NCBI RefSeq assembly: GCF_023541015.1
Contig: NZ_JALNPR010000002.1
Span: 496,001 to 560,000, forward strand
Reading direction: 5' to 3'
DNA: 64,000 bases
From: Marivivens donghaensis
GTDB taxonomy: Bacteria > Pseudomonadota > Alphaproteobacteria > Rhodobacterales > Rhodobacteraceae
Under the pieces are notes generated by a model. The model saw only the letters and a program-made list of their open reading frames with translations. It was not told the origin of the DNA and did no database searches. This document shows positions 61,511 to 64,000 of this stretch, one piece after another; the first letter of the stretch is position 1, and the number at the start of each line of letters is the position of its first letter. Made by a program: the position numbers and the translations under genes.

Positions 61511-61633
61511 TCGCCGCCTTTCTGGGCAGTTCACGCCGATTTTTTCGCAAAGCGTCCGCTTTCCCTTGCCTCATAAAATTACCCGCGATAGGGGATGCCG
61601 GACCTTTTCCCGCGCAGGCAAGGGGCGCATGGC

Positions 61634-62500
61634 ATGACAGAGACATTCAAAGACGATCCTAAAACACTCGTTTCGACAGAGTGGCTGGCCGCACACCTCA
61701 AGGATGCGGACCTGCGGATTTTCGACGCGTCGTGGTTTCTTCCGACTATAGATCGCGATCCGAAGGCTGAGTTCGACAAAGAACACATCCCTGGTGCGCG
61801 TTTCTTTGACATCGACGAAATCGCGGACCTGCGGTCTGACCTACCACATATGGTCCCGCCCGTTGAGAAATTCATGAGCCGCGTCCGCGCGATGGGTGTT
61901 GGCGACGGCCACCAGATCGTTGTTTACGACAGCAGCGGATTGTTCTCGGCTGCCCGCGTTTGGTGGATGTTCCGCCTGTTTGGTCAGTTCAACATCGCGG
62001 TTCTGGACGGCGGCCTTCCGAAATGGAAAGCAGAGGGCCGCCCTCTGACTGATGCCCCTGCCACGATCCGCGATCGTCATATGATGGTCGACGTTCAGCA
62101 CCACATGATCAAAGACGTGACCCAAGTGGCCCGCGCATCGAAACTTCGCGATCACGAAATCATTGATGCCCGCGCCGCGCCTCGTTTCCGTGGTGAAGCC
62201 GTCGAGCCGCGCGCTGGACTTCGTTCGGGCCATATCCCCGGTGCAAAGAACGTCCCGTTCAACACGCTATTAAACGCTGACGGCACGATGAAGCCCGTCG
62301 CAGAACTACGCCACGTGTTCGAAGCCGCTGGCGTCGACCTATCCAAACCCGCCATTACGTCGTGTGGTTCGGGCGTCACAGCCGCTGTGCTGTGCCTCGC
62401 TCTCGAACGCACAGGCAAAACCGACCATTCTCTTTACGATGGCTCATGGTCCGAATGGGGCATGTACGCCGACCTTCCTCTCGCAACCGGAGACGCATGA
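61634..62500 (+). CDS. sseA: 3-mercaptopyruvate sulfurtransferase (rhodanese family)
   Basis: This 288-aa protein starts at the ATG at 61634 (MTETFKDDPKTLVSTEWLAAHL), with AAGGGGCG upstream; a GTG/TTG-type earlier start is unlikely. Two rhodanese domains are present. The first is inactive (FDIDEIADL...VVYDSSGLFSAARVWWMFRLFG), and the second has the catalytic Cys in C244-G-S-G-V-T-A, the loop typical of mercaptopyruvate rather than thiosulfate sulfurtransferases. It moves sulfane sulfur from 3-mercaptopyruvate to thiol acceptors. The stop overlaps the aminotransferase start (ATGA), an operon link. Confidence 0.93.
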   Translation: MTETFKDDPKTLVSTEWLAAHLKDADLRIFDASWFLPTIDRDPKAEFDKEHIPGARFFDIDEIADLRSDLPHMVPPVEKFMSRVRAMGVGDGHQIVVYDSSGLFSAARVWWMFRLFGQFNIAVLDGGLPKWKAEGRPLTDAPATIRDRHMMVDVQHHMIKDVTQVARASKLRDHEIIDARAAPRFRGEAVEPRAGLRSGHIPGAKNVPFNTLLNADGTMKPVAELRHVFEAAGVDLSKPAITSCGSGVTAAVLCLALERTGKTDHSLYDGSWSEWGMYADLPLATGDA

Positions 62501-63684
62501 TGCTGGAGCATCTCACCGAACAACCCGCCGACAAAATTCTGATGCTGATGCAAGCATTCCGCGAAGATCCGCGCGACACCAAGATCGACCTTGGCGTTGG
62601 CGTGTATAAAAACGCAGAAGGCGTCACTCCGGTTATGAAGGCCGTGAAGGCCGCAGAAAAGAAAATCTGGGAAGAGCAGGAATCGAAATCCTACACCTCT
62701 CTGGCTGGTGAACCGCTCTATATCGAGGGCATGATCAAACTCGTCCTCGACGGTGCTGTTGATCGTTCGCGCATTGGCGCTGTCACCACACCGGGTGGCA
62801 CGGGTGCAATTCGTCAGGCGATGGAACTTATCAAAAAGACCTCGCCGCAAGCCACCGTTTGGGTGTCGAACCCAACATGGCCGAACCACGTGTCGATCCT
62901 GAACTACCTCGGCATGCGCCACACGGCTTACACCTACTTCAACACCGAAACCCGTGACGTTGATTTCGACGCCATGATGGCCGATTTGGCTGGTGTGAAA
63001 TCGGGCGACCTCGTGCTGCTGCACGGCTGCTGCCACAACCCGACAGGTGCAAACCTGACACTGGATCAGTGGAAAGAGGTTGTTGCCTTGATCAACGAAA
63101 AAGGCGCCGTCCCGTTCATCGACCTCGCATACCAAGGTTTCGGTGACGGCCTCGAAGCTGATGCTCTTGCAACTCGTCTCGTTGCTGCAAACGTCGGCGA
63201 ATGCCTGATCGCCGCGTCCTGCTCCAAGAACTTCGGTATCTACCGCGAACGTACAGGCATCCTGATGGCAATCGCTAAGGACGCCGCGACCGCGAAGCTG
63301 TCGCAAGGGATGCTGCAATTCCTGAACCGTCAGAACTATTCGTTCCCGCCGGATCACGGTGCACGCGTTGTTGCAACGATCCTCGGTGATGATGCTCTTC
63401 GCCAGATGTGGATCGACGAACTCGAAGAAACCCGCCTGTCAATGCTGACTCTGCGCCAGCAACTGGCTGATGAACTGAAACGTCTGACCAACTCGGACCG
63501 CTTTGACTTTATCGCAAAGCACCGCGGCATGTTCTCTCAGATCGGCACGACACCTGAGAAGGTCGAGGTTATGCGCGCTGAATCGGGCATCTACATGGTG
63601 TCGGACAGTCGCTTGAACATCGCAGGCCTGAACGCGACAACTGTTCCGCTCTTGGCCAAAGCGATCGTAGACGCTGGCGTCTAA
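62497..63684 (+). CDS. Aspartate/aromatic amino acid aminotransferase (class I, TyrB/AspC type)
   Basis: This 395-aa protein starts at ATG 62497 (MMLEHLTEQPADKILMLMQ; the next codon is also ATG). It follows the AspC/TyrB subfamily: KIDLGVGVYKNAEGVTPVM, YTSLAGEPLYIEGM, VSNPTWPNHVSIL, LLHGCCHNPTGANLT, FIDLAYQGFGDGLEADA and the PLP Lys in AASCSKNFGIYRERTG. It exchanges amino groups between aspartate or aromatic amino acids and 2-oxoglutarate. Coupling to sseA suggests it may also supply 3-mercaptopyruvate by transaminating cysteine, an inference. It ends in a clear terminator. Confidence 0.94.
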   Translation: MMLEHLTEQPADKILMLMQAFREDPRDTKIDLGVGVYKNAEGVTPVMKAVKAAEKKIWEEQESKSYTSLAGEPLYIEGMIKLVLDGAVDRSRIGAVTTPGGTGAIRQAMELIKKTSPQATVWVSNPTWPNHVSILNYLGMRHTAYTYFNTETRDVDFDAMMADLAGVKSGDLVLLHGCCHNPTGANLTLDQWKEVVALINEKGAVPFIDLAYQGFGDGLEADALATRLVAANVGECLIAASCSKNFGIYRERTGILMAIAKDAATAKLSQGMLQFLNRQNYSFPPDHGARVVATILGDDALRQMWIDELEETRLSMLTLRQQLADELKRLTNSDRFDFIAKHRGMFSQIGTTPEKVEVMRAESGIYMVSDSRLNIAGLNATTVPLLAKAIVDAGV

Positions 63685-63705
63685 ACGCTTCTCTCAAACA
63701 AATAC

Positions 63706-63741
63706 AAACGCCCGTCGCATCTGCAGCGGGCGTTTTCGTTT
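63706..63741 (+). terminator. Terminator of the sseA-aminotransferase operon
   Basis: AAACGCCCG / CGGGCGTTT is a perfect 9-bp stem with a 12-nt loop, followed by TTCGTTT. Confidence 0.9.
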
Positions 63742-63750
63742 ATGCCCTCG

Positions 63751-63782
63751 GGCAAAAGAAAACCCGGGCGCGAACGCCCGGG
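63751..63782 (-). terminator. Terminator of the ammonium transporter gene
   Basis: Read on the minus strand: CCCGGGCG-(TTCG)-CGCCCGGG, a perfect 8-bp stem with a stable tetraloop, followed by TTTTCTTTTG. It lies 30 bp after the stop at 63813. Confidence 0.92.
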
Positions 63783-63812
63783 CCTTTGTCGTCAAACTGA
63801 TCGGAAGGGAGA

Positions 63813-64000
63813 TCAGCCTTTCGAGAACTCAGGGTAAGCTTCCATACCCAGTTCAGCCATGTCGAGACCGTTGATCTCGTCTTCTTCGCTGACACGGATA
63901 CCGGTGACAGCTTTGAGGATGAACCAAACGATACCGGACACAACGAAGGTGAAGATACCGACAACCAAGATACCGTAGAGCTGAGTGCCGAAGGACGCAT
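63813..64000 (-). CDS. amtB: Ammonium transporter, C-terminal end (partial)
   Basis: The minus strand is open from the window edge to a TGA at 63813-63815. It encodes ASFGTQLYGILVVGIFTFVVSGIVWFILKAVTGIRVSEEDEINGLDMAELGMEAYPEFSKG. This is the last transmembrane helix and the cytoplasmic tail of Amt/MEP transporters, whose R-V-S-x-E-x-E-x-x-G-L-D-x-x-E-H/L-G-M-x-A-Y end contacts GlnK. The rest lies beyond the window. An ammonium uptake function follows from the family. Confidence 0.9.
   Translation of the reverse strand, partial: ASFGTQLYGILVVGIFTFVVSGIVWFILKAVTGIRVSEEDEINGLDMAELGMEAYPEFSKG

Overview
The window looks like chromosome of a marine alphaproteobacterium of the Rhodobacterales (Roseobacter-type). 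This rests on gene content and order: a stand-alone ethylmalonyl-CoA mutase, the aroA-cmk-rpsA-ihfB-lapA-trpF-trpB run, a def/def-like/fmt cluster, an aerobic-type B12 locus with CobN/CobW/CbtAB, several small Rhodobacterales-type proteins, and dense operons with 1-4 bp start/stop overlaps. No phage, transposase, CRISPR array or rRNA operon was seen.

1-11.5 kb is core metabolism and information processing: ecm, an H-NS-like nucleoid protein, deoD, aroA, a 38-aa membrane peptide, cmk, a divergent HxlR regulator/nitroreductase pair with two palindromic sites, rpsA, ihfB, lapA, trpF and trpB. 11.5-13.1 kb is a small accessory-looking cassette: two secreted PepSY-like proteins with Asp/His-rich tails and a membrane-anchored LuxR-type regulator, behind a palindrome-rich promoter region. 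13.1-27.3 kb is mixed housekeeping: DUF2237, DUF2332, pth, a DEAD-box helicase with a 9-bp tandem repeat, psd-pssA, rplY, a ZIP transporter, ychF, a DUF4130 protein, tRNA-Ser(GCU), a UPF0126 protein, the fmt/def cluster with a catalytically degenerate deformylase, and a PatB-type aminotransferase.

27.4-52.6 kb is a large cobalamin region interrupted by unrelated genes. A minus-strand operon runs small membrane protein - cbiX - cobH - cobL - cobI - cbiG/cobJ fusion - cobM. Plus-strand genes are DUF1636-cobC-cobD, then (after a lytic transglycosylase, a glycosyltransferase and smc) a cobalamin riboswitch with cbtB-cbtA, a second DUF1636 gene, cobW-GNAT, cobN, a multi-pass membrane protein and cobO. 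Together these cover cobalt import, metallochaperones, ring methylation and contraction, cobalt insertion, adenosylation and the aminopropanol branch. The locus mixes markers of early (CbiX, full CbiG domain) and late (CobN, CobW) cobalt insertion. The ecm product at the start of the window is itself a B12 enzyme.

52.6-64 kb returns to ordinary genes: lldD, a divergent FAD oxidase/mnmD pair that looks like a split MnmC, two EamA transporters each coupled by a TTGA overlap to the gene before it, a soluble lytic transglycosylase, dapA, a two-TM ion channel, smpB, sseA, an aspartate/aromatic aminotransferase, and the 3' end of an ammonium transporter gene.
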